Origin: Streptomyces sp. CB02056
GTDB lineage: Bacteria; Actinomycetota; Actinomycetes; Streptomycetales; Streptomycetaceae
NCBI RefSeq assembly: GCF_001905545.1
Contig: NZ_LIPD01000007.1
Location: 124,001-188,000 of the forward strand
Direction of reading: 5' to 3'
DNA length: 64,000 bases
The position numbers and the translations under genes are program-made. Position 1 is the first letter of the stretch. Each line of letters starts with the position of its first letter. Below are positions 23,417-32,003 of the stretch, in pieces. The notes beneath the pieces are model-generated. The model made no database searches and had not been told where the DNA came from. It saw nothing but the letters and a program-made list of their open reading frames with translations.

Positions 23417-24897
23417 TGCGTACGGAAGTGGCGTCCACGGCGCCGGCCGCGCAGTTCGTCGCGGTGTTGGACAGGGTCGGTCTCGGGATGACGAACGCGG
23501 CGATCGGCACGGCCATGGATCTGAGTGTCGACACCGTCAAGTACCACCTGCGCCAGGCGTACGACCGGTTGGGGACGGCGAACCGGGTCCAGGCCTTCAC
23601 CTGGGCGTGGCAGTCCGGCCTGCTCACGCGTTCGGCCCCGACGGGTGCTCCGCCGGCTCTCACGGACGAGCAGACGCTGATCCTGCGGATCTGGGCAGCG
23701 GGTGGGAACCGCCTCGACGTCGCCCGCGCGCTGGAGGTCCGGGAGCGCGCGGCGGAGCTCTACGAGGACGCCGTGCTGGACGTCTTCGGCACGCGCAAGC
23801 GCGTTGTCGCCGTCCGCCGAGCACTGGAACACCAGCTGATCGACCCGGCCGGGGACACCCTGGCCGGGCTCACCACACCCATGGCGGCCGATTCGGGCCA
23901 GGGCCGCACCAGGCACCACCGGACGAAGGGAGCGGCCGGTGCGTCCGGACCCGTAGCGACGACCCCGGCAGAGCTCTGCCACCGTTCCGATCCGGTGGAG
24001 CGCGCCGTCGCGATGCTCCGGTCCACGCGCGGTCTGGTCGTACACCTCGGCGCGCTGGCCGCCCTTCCGGAAGTGCCGTCGCTGGCGGAGGTTCTGGCCG
24101 GCGCCGCGCCTCGCGGGGGCGCGCCGACCGTCGTCCGGCTGGTGCACCAGGCGCTGGCCCTCGGCCTCCCGTGCGCTCTGGTGCTTCCTGCCGTGGCGGT
24201 CGATCCGGACCGTGCCGTCGGAGTGGTCGGGCTGAGAGCGGCCTGGTCCTGCGCCGTACGCCAGGGCGCGCACAACGGCACCGCCGCCTACGTGGCCGCC
24301 GCCCACCGCCTCGGTGCACCGGCCGACGACCTCCTGCTCGCGTGCACCGCCGATCAAGTACCCGTGGCCGGGGAAGCCGGCTTTCGCCGGGTCCTGGCGA
24401 CCACGAGCTTCGTTCCGAGGACGGAGCCACGACGTGCCCCTGCGCCCGAGCTGAACGGGCTGGAGCGGCGGATCGCCGAACTCGCCGCCGAGGGGCTGAC
24501 CATCGCCGAGATCAGCGGCCGGGTCCATGCCGGGGAGTACCTGGTCCGTCACCGCCTGGCCGACCTGCGCCGACGCGCCGGCGCCGTGGACGACGCGCAC
24601 CTGGCCGTCCGCCTGATCACGACGGAGCTGATCGGCACCGAGCGGCTGCGCGCCGGGCTGCCCGACCGGGTGCCCGAGCTGGATCAGGCGGGGCGAGCCG
24701 TGCTCACGCTGATCTGCACCGGGACGATGAGCGAGGCCGGGGCGAACGCCGCCGGACTGAGCCTGCGCGAGGCCCGCACCGTCGAGGCCAGGGTCGTCCG
24801 TGCGCTCTCGTGGCGCGGCAGCCGCACCCACGCCGCTGCCGTCGCCCTCGTCACCGGCGTCGTCACCCTGCCTCCAACACCTCTATGGGTTGGCTGA
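23416..24897 (+). CDS. Multi-GerE HTH protein with a central domain
   Basis: A 493-aa protein from ATG 23416. Four GerE-like units are visible. Unit 1 (about 8-75) is AAIGTAMDLSVDTVKYHLRQ. Unit 2 (~75-140) starts LTDEQTLILRIWAAGGNRLD and is more degenerate. Unit 3 (~345-410) is LNGLERRIAELAAEGLTIAE. Unit 4 (~420-490) is LDQAGRAVLTLICTGTMSEA. Between units 2 and 3 is a ~170-residue Ala/Leu-rich domain without a P-loop or receiver motif. With the preceding gene this makes six HTH units in two chains, an unusual architecture. It may bind extended repeats, or some units may have become protein-binding. It ends before a strong terminator hairpin. Confidence 0.75.
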   Translation: MRTEVASTAPAAQFVAVLDRVGLGMTNAAIGTAMDLSVDTVKYHLRQAYDRLGTANRVQAFTWAWQSGLLTRSAPTGAPPALTDEQTLILRIWAAGGNRLDVARALEVRERAAELYEDAVLDVFGTRKRVVAVRRALEHQLIDPAGDTLAGLTTPMAADSGQGRTRHHRTKGAAGASGPVATTPAELCHRSDPVERAVAMLRSTRGLVVHLGALAALPEVPSLAEVLAGAAPRGGAPTVVRLVHQALALGLPCALVLPAVAVDPDRAVGVVGLRAAWSCAVRQGAHNGTAAYVAAAHRLGAPADDLLLACTADQVPVAGEAGFRRVLATTSFVPRTEPRRAPAPELNGLERRIAELAAEGLTIAEISGRVHAGEYLVRHRLADLRRRAGAVDDAHLAVRLITTELIGTERLRAGLPDRVPELDQAGRAVLTLICTGTMSEAGANAAGLSLREARTVEARVVRALSWRGSRTHAAAVALVTGVVTLPPTPLWVG

Positions 24898-24957
24898 TCC
24901 GGACCGCCTCCGTCGCTGAGAGCCTCCCGATCTGGGCGGCTTCCGGCCAGTGATCCC

Positions 24958-24995
24958 GGTGGGGTGCCGCTCCGCACGCTGAACGGCACCCCACC
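24958..24995. terminator. Perfect 12-bp hairpin terminator
   Basis: GGTGGGGTGCCG pairs exactly with CGGCACCCCACC around a 14-base loop, 60 bases beyond the multi-HTH gene. It separates the 21312-24897 group from the fused LanB-like/methyltransferase gene, which therefore probably has its own promoter in the 70 bases that follow. Confidence 0.75.
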
Positions 24996-25067
24996 CCCGC
25001 CGCCTCGCGCTCTCGCTCCGGGCGTCTGCCTCCTGACCGCCTGACCGCTTGACCAAGGACCGTTTCG

Positions 25068-27146
25068 ATGACCACCGGCTGGATCCAGCACGACCTCACC
25101 TTCGCCGACCCTGCCACCGTCGAACAGATCACCGCCCACCGCCTGGCCCCCGTCCTCGCCTACGGCCAGAACTCCGGCGCGCTGAACGGCTGGTGGTACA
25201 TCCGCAAAAAGGGGCTGCGACTGCGCTACCGCGCCGCCGACCCCGCCCTCGTCATCACCGCGCTCCTCGACGTGCTCGCCAAGGAGGGACTCCTCACGGG
25301 CTGGGCCACCGTGATCTACGAACCGGAAACCGAGGCGTTCGGCGGCCCCGACGCCATGGAGATCGCCCACCGGCTCTTCCACACCGACAGCCGGCACCTG
25401 ATGGCCCGTACCGCCGAGCCCGACCCGCCCGCACTCGGCCGGACCGAGACCCTCGTCGTCCTCGTCTCCGCCATGCTCCGCTCCGCCGGCCTCGACTGGT
25501 ACGAACAGGGCGACGTCTGGGCCAAGTTCGCCGAACTGCGACCCGAGCCGCCCGCCCTCGCACCCGTACTGGCAGCCCCCCTGACCGCCGCGATGCGCCG
25601 CCTGATGACCCTCGACACCCGCCGACTCACCCACCCTGGTGAACCGCTCGCCGGCCAATCCGACTGGGTCGACGCCTTCGAGAAGGCCGGACAGGACCTC
25701 GTCCGCCTGGCGCGCGACGGCCGCCTCACCCGCGGGCTACGCGCCGTCCTCGCCCACCTGATGATCTTCCACGCCAACCGCGCCGGCCTGCCCGTCGAGC
25801 ACCAATCCGCCACTGCTGCACGCGCGTTGGAAACCGTCTTCCATTTCGGCGAGGGCCCCACGTCCTCGCAGCCCACCATCCGCACAACCACTAGGGTCGC
25901 CGACGTGACTACTCTCAGCAACAGCGCCGCCACCTCCGCGGAGCAGCTGCGCAACAGCCTTACCGACCGTCTGCTCGCCCAGAAGCACATCACCAGCACC
26001 TCGGTGGAGCGTGCCTTCCGCACCGTTCCCCGCGAGCACTTCCTGCCCGGCTTCCCTCTGGAGGCCGCCTACGCCGACAACCCCACCTACACCAAGACCG
26101 ACGGGTCCGGCACCCAGATCAGCGCCGCTTCCCAGCCCGCCATCGTCGCCCTGATGCTGGAGCAGCTCGACGCCCGGCCCGGCCAGCGCGTCTTCGAGGC
26201 CGGGGCCGGGACCGGCGTCAACGCCGCCTACCTGGCCACCATCGTCGGCCCGGACGGGCACGTGGTCGCCGTCGACGTGGACGACGACCTCGTCGACGGC
26301 GCCCGCAAGCACCTCGCGGACGCCGGGATCACCAACGCCGACGTGGTCCTCGGCGACGGCGCGCTCGGTCACCCCGACGGCGCCCCGTTCGACCGACTGA
26401 TCGCCACCGTGAGCACCAGCGAGGTGCCCACCGCCTGGCTCCGGCAGGTCAAGCCCACCGGGCGGATCGTCCTGCCGCTGCGTCTGCGCGGCACCGCCTC
26501 GCGCACCATCGCCTTCGAGCGCGGCGAGAACGGCTGGGTGTCCGTCGACGACCAGCTCGCCGTCTTCATGCCGCTGCGCGGCAGCATGGACGACGCCCGC
26601 CGCACCGTCGCCCTGACCCACCAGGGCGACGTCACCCTCCAGGTCCACAAGGACCAGAGCGACGCGGTCCACGCCGACCTGCTGCTCGGCGTCCTCGACA
26701 CCGAGCGCCACGACGTCTGGACCGGCGTCACCATCCCGGCCGGCACCACCTACGAGTACCAGGACCTGTGGCTGGCCCTCACCCTCCCCAACTCCCTGAT
26801 GCGGATGGCCGTCACCGGCACCGCCCGCGAACGCGGCGTGAACCCGATGTTCGGCTGGGGCGCCATGGCCACCGTGGACGCCGCCTCCCTCGCCTACCTC
26901 ACTCTGCGCCCCGGCCCACCCGACACCGACGGCCGCAAGACCTACGAGACCGGCGTCATCGGCCACGGCCCGACGGGCGCCGCCCTCGCCGACCTCGTCA
27001 CCGACCAGATCCGCACCTGGAACACCGGCTACCGCAGCCGCAGGCCGCGCTTCGAACTCCCGGACACCCCCGCCACCGCGGACCCGGCCGCCGGCCGCTT
27101 CTTCCTGGACCGCCCCCACCACCCGATCACCGTCATCTGGGAGTAA
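25068..27146 (+). CDS. Fusion: thiopeptide-type (LanB-like) domain + FxLD-system methyltransferase
   Basis: A 692-aa protein; ATG 25068 with AAGGA upstream. Residues ~1-270 are a stand-alone thiopeptide-type bacteriocin biosynthesis domain, the C-terminal elimination/cyclisation half of split LanB dehydratases: GWIQHDLTFADP, WWYIRKKGLRLRYR, WYEQGDVWAKF. From ~285 it is a PCMT-like SAM methyltransferase of the FxLD lanthipeptide system: RAFRTVPREHFLPGF, SAASQPAIVALMLEQL, then the SAM loop RVFEAGAGTGVNAAYLA. The junction (near 25870-25910) has lower GC and an internal GTG at 25904, as if a former intergenic region had become coding. Expected roles are acting on a dehydrated peptide and methylating an acidic side chain. 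No precursor or glutamylating dehydratase was found nearby. Confidence 0.85.
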   Translation: MTTGWIQHDLTFADPATVEQITAHRLAPVLAYGQNSGALNGWWYIRKKGLRLRYRAADPALVITALLDVLAKEGLLTGWATVIYEPETEAFGGPDAMEIAHRLFHTDSRHLMARTAEPDPPALGRTETLVVLVSAMLRSAGLDWYEQGDVWAKFAELRPEPPALAPVLAAPLTAAMRRLMTLDTRRLTHPGEPLAGQSDWVDAFEKAGQDLVRLARDGRLTRGLRAVLAHLMIFHANRAGLPVEHQSATAARALETVFHFGEGPTSSQPTIRTTTRVADVTTLSNSAATSAEQLRNSLTDRLLAQKHITSTSVERAFRTVPREHFLPGFPLEAAYADNPTYTKTDGSGTQISAASQPAIVALMLEQLDARPGQRVFEAGAGTGVNAAYLATIVGPDGHVVAVDVDDDLVDGARKHLADAGITNADVVLGDGALGHPDGAPFDRLIATVSTSEVPTAWLRQVKPTGRIVLPLRLRGTASRTIAFERGENGWVSVDDQLAVFMPLRGSMDDARRTVALTHQGDVTLQVHKDQSDAVHADLLLGVLDTERHDVWTGVTIPAGTTYEYQDLWLALTLPNSLMRMAVTGTARERGVNPMFGWGAMATVDAASLAYLTLRPGPPDTDGRKTYETGVIGHGPTGAALADLVTDQIRTWNTGYRSRRPRFELPDTPATADPAAGRFFLDRPHHPITVIWE

Positions 27147-27151
27147 CCCGC

Positions 27152-28291
27152 ATGCACCCGACCGGACCGATCGCCCGGCGGTTCCCGCTGGTCGCACGCC
27201 ACCGGCCCGCGTGCCTGCCCCTGACCGCCCGTGTCGGCCGGCTCACCGAGCTGGCCGACACAGCCTCCCGGCAGGACGATCCCAGCCTCGCCTCCGCCGT
27301 CTTCAACCAGGCGGCCCTCCTCGCCTCCGACCTCGCCCTGCCCGGCTACGCCCGCGAGCTCTGCCACCGCCACGCCGCCCTCCACCTCACCCGCGGCCCG
27401 CTCCCCGCGACCAGCGCCATCCACTTCCTCGAACCCGTCGTCAACCTCGCCCGCCTCCACATCCGCGCCGGCCACCACCAGCACGGCCACCAGCTCCTCC
27501 TCGACCTCTACCGAGCCGTCACCACCGCCACCGAGACCACCCTCGACGGCATCACCATCCCCACCCGCCTCACCCAGACCACCGAGCAACAGCGCGAAGT
27601 CCGCCGGTGGCTGTGGCGCGTCCTCATCGCCGACGACACCCGCGCCCTCACCACCGCCGGCCGCTGGACGGACGCCCTGCGCCACATCGAGCAGCACCGC
27701 GGCATCGGCCGGCGCATCCTCGACGGCCGCCAAGTCGCCGTCCTCGCCCACGCCACCGCCAGCGACCTCCCCGGCGCCCTCGCCCTGCTGGCCGACACCG
27801 AGCCGGGCGCGCCCTGGGAGAACGCCGTCACCGCCGTCCTCACCGCCCTGTGCCACCCCGGCGACCGGCCCGCCGCCGAAACCGCGATCGACCACTGCCT
27901 CGCCCTCGAACCCGATGAGGGCCTGGCCGTCTTCACCACCCGCCTCGCCCTGACCGCGATCGACGCCGCCGGCCCGGACACCCCCGCCTCCCGAGACCTG
28001 ATCGAGCAGCTCTCCCACCGAGCGGGTGAAACGGGCGACGGCTACGCACTGCGCGATCTCCTCGCCCACCCCGGTGTACGCGACCGCCTCGGAACCGGCC
28101 GGACGGCCGAACTCGCACAGGCCCTCGCCGCCTGCGCACTCGGCTCCGCCACCCTCCCCGAGCCCCTCCGCGACCAGCTGGAGGCCGCCCTCGCCGACGC
28201 CCGGGCGGTGCTCGAAGCCTCCCCGCCGGACCCGGTCCCACCCGCAGGAAACCCGTTCGGACATCACATCCCCAGAACAGCACACAGCTGA
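27152..28291 (+). CDS. Helical (TPR-like) hypothetical protein
   Basis: A 379-aa protein from ATG 27152, 5 bases after the fusion gene, so in the same operon. It consists of helix pairs resembling TPR/alpha-solenoid repeats: ASAVFNQAALLASDLALPGYAR, HFLEPVVNLARLHIRAGHHQ, HQLLLDLYRAVTTA, AGRWTDALRHIEQHRGIGRR. His and Arg are abundant. No catalytic motif, signal peptide or membrane span. In RiPP loci such proteins may act as scaffolds or chaperones, but that is speculation. It is followed by a strong terminator. Confidence 0.7.
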   Translation: MHPTGPIARRFPLVARHRPACLPLTARVGRLTELADTASRQDDPSLASAVFNQAALLASDLALPGYARELCHRHAALHLTRGPLPATSAIHFLEPVVNLARLHIRAGHHQHGHQLLLDLYRAVTTATETTLDGITIPTRLTQTTEQQREVRRWLWRVLIADDTRALTTAGRWTDALRHIEQHRGIGRRILDGRQVAVLAHATASDLPGALALLADTEPGAPWENAVTAVLTALCHPGDRPAAETAIDHCLALEPDEGLAVFTTRLALTAIDAAGPDTPASRDLIEQLSHRAGETGDGYALRDLLAHPGVRDRLGTGRTAELAQALAACALGSATLPEPLRDQLEAALADARAVLEASPPDPVPPAGNPFGHHIPRTAHS

Positions 28292-28360
28292 AGCAGCCTT
28301 CGGAGTTGCCTCAAACGATCGACGGTCTGACCAGGCATGCTGCCGAGTCGATCCCCGCTG

Positions 28361-28397
28361 ACGCCTGATCGTCCCTCCAGAAGGGATGATCAGGCGT
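28361..28397. terminator. 16-bp hairpin terminator after the RiPP-like operon
   Basis: ACGCCTGATCGTCCCT pairs with AGGGATGATCAGGCGT with a single G-T wobble and a 5-base loop, 69 bases downstream of the stop at 28291. It closes the 25068-28291 operon. Confidence 0.75.
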
Positions 28398-28835
28398 GGT
28401 GTGTCAGCGCAAGGCGGCCCTGGCCGGGTCGGCTCATCTGAAACTCCTCTCCGGCGTGACAATCGAAGCGAGGATGCACAACCGACAGGCCCAGCAGAAG
28501 GCTTGTGGGCTTCATGACGAGACGGTTGAGGACCGGGAACGGCTGATCCGCCGCGCCCCGGACCGCACCCGACCGGCCGGATCCGCGGGGCCGGCCCCGC
28601 CGCGGTAGGTGTAGGAGACATACTCGGCGACGCCCTCCCGTACGCGAACCGGCCTCGGTCGTCGCGTGGCTGGAGGTTCTCATGGAACGGACGGTTTGGT
28701 CCGGAGCCTCGGGCGCACGACGAAGACCCATTCCGGCACCCGGCACCTCCTACTCCAGGGCCTCCTAAGTACATTTCATACATTGGGAGTTGATGCTACT
28801 TTCCATGTACCGATGCAACTCAGGGAGGGGTTGAA
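28398..28835. other. About 440 bases without a supported gene; promoter area at the right end
   Basis: Short frames exist on both strands but none has both a ribosome site and a recognisable product. A minus-strand fragment near 28590-28640 (REGVAEYVSYTYRGG) looks protein-like and may be a gene relic. From about 28765 the sequence is AT-richer and contains GTACAT/ATGTAC arms, which suits the promoter of the gene at 28836. Confidence 0.35.
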
Positions 28836-29414
28836 GTGAAGGTCACGTTCATCCAGGTGGAGGGCACGGCAGAAGAGCTGGACGCGTCCGACGTGGGAAG
28901 GCAGCTCATCGCCGCGATGGGAGTGGGCCCGACGCCCGCCAGCCGTCCCACCGCAGGGGAGGACGCGGCGGTCGGGGGCAGCCGGCAGTCGCTGCCGATT
29001 CCCGGCCTCGCGGCCGAGGGCCAGGCGGAGGTGAGGAAGATGCTGACCCGGAACCCCGCCGCGGAGCAGTTCGTCGCGTTCCTCGAGGAGACGACGTCGT
29101 GGCCCAACGCCGCGCTGCACGGGGTCAAGCGGAAGACCCACCAGGAGGGAGAACCCCTCGACTACAGCGACTACCTGCGCCTGCGACGGCAGGGAAGCCA
29201 GCTCGGCGGGTTCGCGTACGTCCACGCCGACACCGGCGTGGTCAACCTGCGGCTCAACTACGACAGCGACGCCGCGACCCTTCACGGCATCGCACCGGAC
29301 GCCTATCTCGTCCCCAAGGGCCACCGGGCCTACCGGGTGAGCGTGCAGATCACGGACGAGGACACGCTCCGCCAGGCACTCGAGCTCGCCGAGATGGCCT
29401 ACAAGCTGACGTAG
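28836..29414 (+). CDS. Hypothetical protein with conserved-looking C-terminal domain
   Basis: A 192-aa protein from GTG 28836 with GGGAGGGG 5-8 bases upstream. The N-terminal strand MKVTFIQVEGTAEELDA opens like a small domain. A linker of ~50 residues follows, then a helical middle (EQFVAFLEETTSWPNAALHGVK) and an alpha/beta end with DTGVVNLRLNYDSD and APDAYLVPKGHRAYRVSVQI. No catalytic motif recognised. Its own upstream AT-rich region and downstream convergent terminator indicate a single-gene transcript. Function unknown. Confidence 0.65.
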   Translation: MKVTFIQVEGTAEELDASDVGRQLIAAMGVGPTPASRPTAGEDAAVGGSRQSLPIPGLAAEGQAEVRKMLTRNPAAEQFVAFLEETTSWPNAALHGVKRKTHQEGEPLDYSDYLRLRRQGSQLGGFAYVHADTGVVNLRLNYDSDAATLHGIAPDAYLVPKGHRAYRVSVQITDEDTLRQALELAEMAYKLT

Positions 29415-29555
29415 CCCGGGATCGTGGCGGTCAGACCGAGCCCTGCTTGCCACCAACGTCCTTGCTCCATCCGGCAGTTCTTCGGGCGCCGCCGCGCCGA
29501 ACGGCTGGGGTCAGGACCCGGCCGGCGATCTCCTGCCGGTCGACGTGCAGTACCC

Positions 29556-29590
29556 GGGCGAGCCCGTCGAGCGTGATGACGGGCTCGCCC
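29556..29590. terminator. 13-bp perfect hairpin between convergent genes
   Basis: GGGCGAGCCCGTC and its exact complement flank a 9-base loop. It lies between the stops of the 192-aa gene (29414, plus) and the HxlR gene (29614, minus) and probably terminates both. The surrounding minus-strand frame also encodes a protein-like fragment (ALRYAKGEPVITLDGLAR), so an older coding origin of this repeat is possible. Confidence 0.65.
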
Positions 29591-29613
29591 TTCGCGTAGC
29601 GGAGGGCCTGGCC

Positions 29614-30048
29614 TCAGAGGTCTCCGGTGCCCGCCGCCAGTTGCTCCCGGTCGTAGGAGTCGCGTGAGCGGGCGATGGCGTCGCGGTGGCGTTCCGCCCA
29701 GGCGGTGAGGCCCTTGAGGGAGGCGTAGAGTTCGGCGGCCATCTCGGTGCCGCGGTACTCCACCTTGGGCGGCACGGTCGCGTAGACGGTGCGTTCGATC
29801 AGTCCGTCGCGTTCGAGGTTCCGCAGCGTCAGGGTGAGCATGCGGCGGCTGATTCCGGGTACGGACCGTTCGAGTTCGGTGAAGCGGACCGGGCCGTGGC
29901 TGAGGTTGAGCAGGATGCCGATCGCCCACTTGCCGCTGATCCGGTTGAGCGCCTCCAGGACGGTGCACGCCTCGCGGGCGGGGGCCGGGTCGTCGAGGCC
30001 GCCGGTCTCGTCGATGTCCTCGATCACATCGTTGTTCCCCAGGAACAT
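29614..30048 (-). CDS. HxlR-family transcriptional regulator
   Basis: A 144-aa protein from ATG 30046-30048. After a 25-residue acidic lead it shows the full HxlR winged-helix signature: CTVLEALNRISGKWAIGILL, GPVRFTELERSVPGISRRML, TLRNLERDGLIERTVYATVP, KVEYRGTEMAAELYASLKGL. HxlR proteins are dimeric, redox- or ligand-responsive repressors or activators. It is divergent from an MFS exporter, so it probably controls that gene and itself through the shared 125-base region. The Cys in REACTVLEAL could be redox active as in some relatives. Confidence 0.9.
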   Translation of the reverse strand: MFLGNNDVIEDIDETGGLDDPAPAREACTVLEALNRISGKWAIGILLNLSHGPVRFTELERSVPGISRRMLTLTLRNLERDGLIERTVYATVPPKVEYRGTEMAAELYASLKGLTAWAERHRDAIARSRDSYDREQLAAGTGDL

Positions 30049-30173
30049 GAAAGTGCCTCCTTACGGTGGACTTGATGGTCACACATGATGGTCGCTGTAA
30101 CAAGAAGTGCCCTCAGGGAGCGCGGGCGCCACCGGGCGCCCCTCCCGGGCCATTCCCCCGAAGGACTGCTCCG
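30049..30173. promoter_or_regulatory. Shared promoter region of the HxlR regulator and the MFS exporter
   Basis: TGATGGTC occurs twice in direct orientation (30073-30080 and 30086-30093), 13 bp apart, inside an AT-richer stretch near the HxlR start. This is a plausible site for the regulator. No exact -10/-35 could be assigned. Confidence 0.4.
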
Positions 30174-31658
30174 ATGACCACGCAAGCCCCGCCGTCCCTC
30201 CAGCCTTCCAGGTCACGCTGGTTGGCACTGGGGCTCCTCTGCACCGGCAACCTGATGATCATCCTCGACGGTTCGATCGTGACCGTCGCCCTCCCGACCA
30301 TCCAGACCGACCTCGGCTTCACCCAGTCCGGCCTGGCCTGGGTGGTCAACGCCTACCTCATCGCCTTCGCCGGGCTGCTGCTGCTCTCCGGCCGGCTGGG
30401 CGACCTGCTGGGCGGCAAGCGCGTCTTCAGCGCGGGCCTGGGCCTGTTCACGGTGGCCTCGCTGGCCTGCGGCCTGTCCTCCTCCTCGACGGCACTGGTG
30501 GTGTTCCGGTTCGTCCAGGGGGTCGGCGGGGCGCTCGCCTCGGCCGTCGTCCTGGGCATGATCATCACCCTGTTCCCCGACGCCGGCGAGCGCGCCAAGG
30601 CACTGGCGGCGTACGCGTTCGTCTCCGCGGCCGGCGCCTCGCTGGGCCTGATCCTGGGCGGCGTGCTGACGCAGAGCTTCAGCTGGCCGTGGGTGTTCTA
30701 CGTCAACGTGCCGATCGGCCTGGTGGCGCTCGTGCTGACGCAGAGCGTGGTGCCGGGCGGGAAGGGAGCGGGGCTGCGCGAGGGCGCCGACCTGATCGGT
30801 TCGGTGCTCGCCACCGGCGGTCTGATGCTGCTGGTCTACACGATCATCAAGGCCGAGGAGTACACCTGGGGCGACGCCCGCACGCTGGGCCTGCTGGCCG
30901 GCTCGCTGGTACTGCTGGTCGGTTTCGTGGTCCGCCAGGCGTACGCGGCCAAGCCGCTGCTGCCGCTGCACATCTTCCGCTCCCGGGCGGTCTCCGGCGC
31001 CAACGGCATCATGGTCCTGATGGTCGCCGGCCTGTTCGGCTACCAGTTCTGCACCGCGCTCTACTTCCAGAACGTCCTGGGCTACGACGCGCTGAAGACC
31101 GGGCTCGCCTTCCTGCCCGCGCCGGTCACCATCGCGATCGTCTCGCTGGGCTTCGCGGTCAAGCTGAACCAGAAGTTCGGGCCCCGCCGGGTGCTGGTCG
31201 TCGGCCTGCTGCTGGTGGCCGCGGCGCTCGCGCTGCTGGCCCGGGTGCCGAGCGACGGCAGCTTCCTCGCCGACATCGTGCCGCCGTTCGTGCTGCTCGG
31301 CCTCGGCTTCGGCGCGGCCATGCCGGCGCTGATCGGCCAGGCCATGTCGGTCACCTCGCCCAACGACGCCGGCATCGCCTCCGGCCTGGTGAACACCACC
31401 CAGCAGGTCGGCGCCTCGATCGGCACCGCCGTGCTCGCCACGGTGGCCGCCTCCCGCACCGCGACGCTGCTCGGCGAGGGCGACAGCAAGGTGGCGGCGC
31501 TCACCGGCGGCTTCCACCTCTCCTACGGGCTCAGCGCCCTGTTCGTGGCGGTCGGCGTCCTGGTGGCCGCCTTCGTCCTGCGCAGCCCCGCGGACGGCGC
31601 CGAGAGCGCCCCCGAGTCGGACCTCAAGTCTGCGGACACCCCCGTACCGCACGTTTGA
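30174..31658 (+). CDS. MFS drug exporter, DHA2 (14-TM, EmrB/QacA) type
   Basis: A 494-aa membrane protein from ATG 30174. Fourteen hydrophobic segments can be traced, beginning WLALGLLCTGNLMIILDGSIVT, whose LDGSIVTVALPTI segment is the DHA2 motif D1 equivalent. Motif A is GRLGDLLGGKRVF and motif C (antiporter) is GASLGLILGGVLTQ. The loop after TM6 and the extra pair of helices (DLIGSVLATGGLMLLVYTII) set the 14-TM count. These proton antiporters expel hydrophobic or cationic drugs. Divergent from HxlR, so probably inducible by a toxic compound. An upstream in-frame ATG at 30066 is rejected since it would occupy the promoter. Two hairpins follow. Confidence 0.92.
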   Translation: MTTQAPPSLQPSRSRWLALGLLCTGNLMIILDGSIVTVALPTIQTDLGFTQSGLAWVVNAYLIAFAGLLLLSGRLGDLLGGKRVFSAGLGLFTVASLACGLSSSSTALVVFRFVQGVGGALASAVVLGMIITLFPDAGERAKALAAYAFVSAAGASLGLILGGVLTQSFSWPWVFYVNVPIGLVALVLTQSVVPGGKGAGLREGADLIGSVLATGGLMLLVYTIIKAEEYTWGDARTLGLLAGSLVLLVGFVVRQAYAAKPLLPLHIFRSRAVSGANGIMVLMVAGLFGYQFCTALYFQNVLGYDALKTGLAFLPAPVTIAIVSLGFAVKLNQKFGPRRVLVVGLLLVAAALALLARVPSDGSFLADIVPPFVLLGLGFGAAMPALIGQAMSVTSPNDAGIASGLVNTTQQVGASIGTAVLATVAASRTATLLGEGDSKVAALTGGFHLSYGLSALFVAVGVLVAAFVLRSPADGAESAPESDLKSADTPVPHV

Positions 31659-31666
31659 CGGTCCCC

Positions 31667-31704
31667 GTGCGGCCGTTCCGGAGGGCCTCCCGGAACGGCC
31701 GCAC
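31667..31704. terminator. Perfect 15-bp hairpin terminator after the MFS gene
   Basis: GTGCGGCCGTTCCGG pairs exactly with CCGGAACGGCCGCAC around an 8-base loop, starting 8 bases beyond the stop codon. Confidence 0.85.
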
Positions 31705-32003
31705 CACCCCGACGGCGCGCACCGCCGCCGGGGCCGCACCGCACTCGGCACCACGTCGGAGCACCGCGTCGGAACACGTCGGCCGAGACACCGGCCGAGC
31801 ACACCCACGAGGATCCCACCGCGAAACCCGCGGGCCCCGGGAAAGGGCCCGCTTAGGGGGACGGTCAGGGGGGTCGGATCCGGACGGAGCCAGCAGACTC
31901 GTCGCATCGTCCGCGGCCGGGTCCATCAGCGTCTCCCCCGCGGGGTGGGCGGGCCTCACGCCGCCCACCGTTCCCCGCCTCGCGCAGGATCGAGAAAGAA
32001 CCC
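31705..32003. other. Leader region of the ABC transporter operon, with a second hairpin
   Basis: No gene is supported. GCGGGCCC (31830-31837) pairs with GGGCCCGC (31845-31852) across a 7-base loop, giving a compact GC hairpin that could be a terminator or attenuator 150 bases before the substrate-binding gene. The remainder is GC-rich with no clear promoter hexamers. Confidence 0.4.

Noticed and set aside
25294..25658. Minus-strand frames within the LanB-like domain considered as a hidden precursor peptide
   Set aside because: No leader-like or Ser/Thr/Cys core pattern and no start signal; antisense shadow.
28396..28608. 70-codon plus-strand ORF after the terminator
   Set aside because: No ribosome site, sits directly on the end of a terminator hairpin, and no protein-like pattern.
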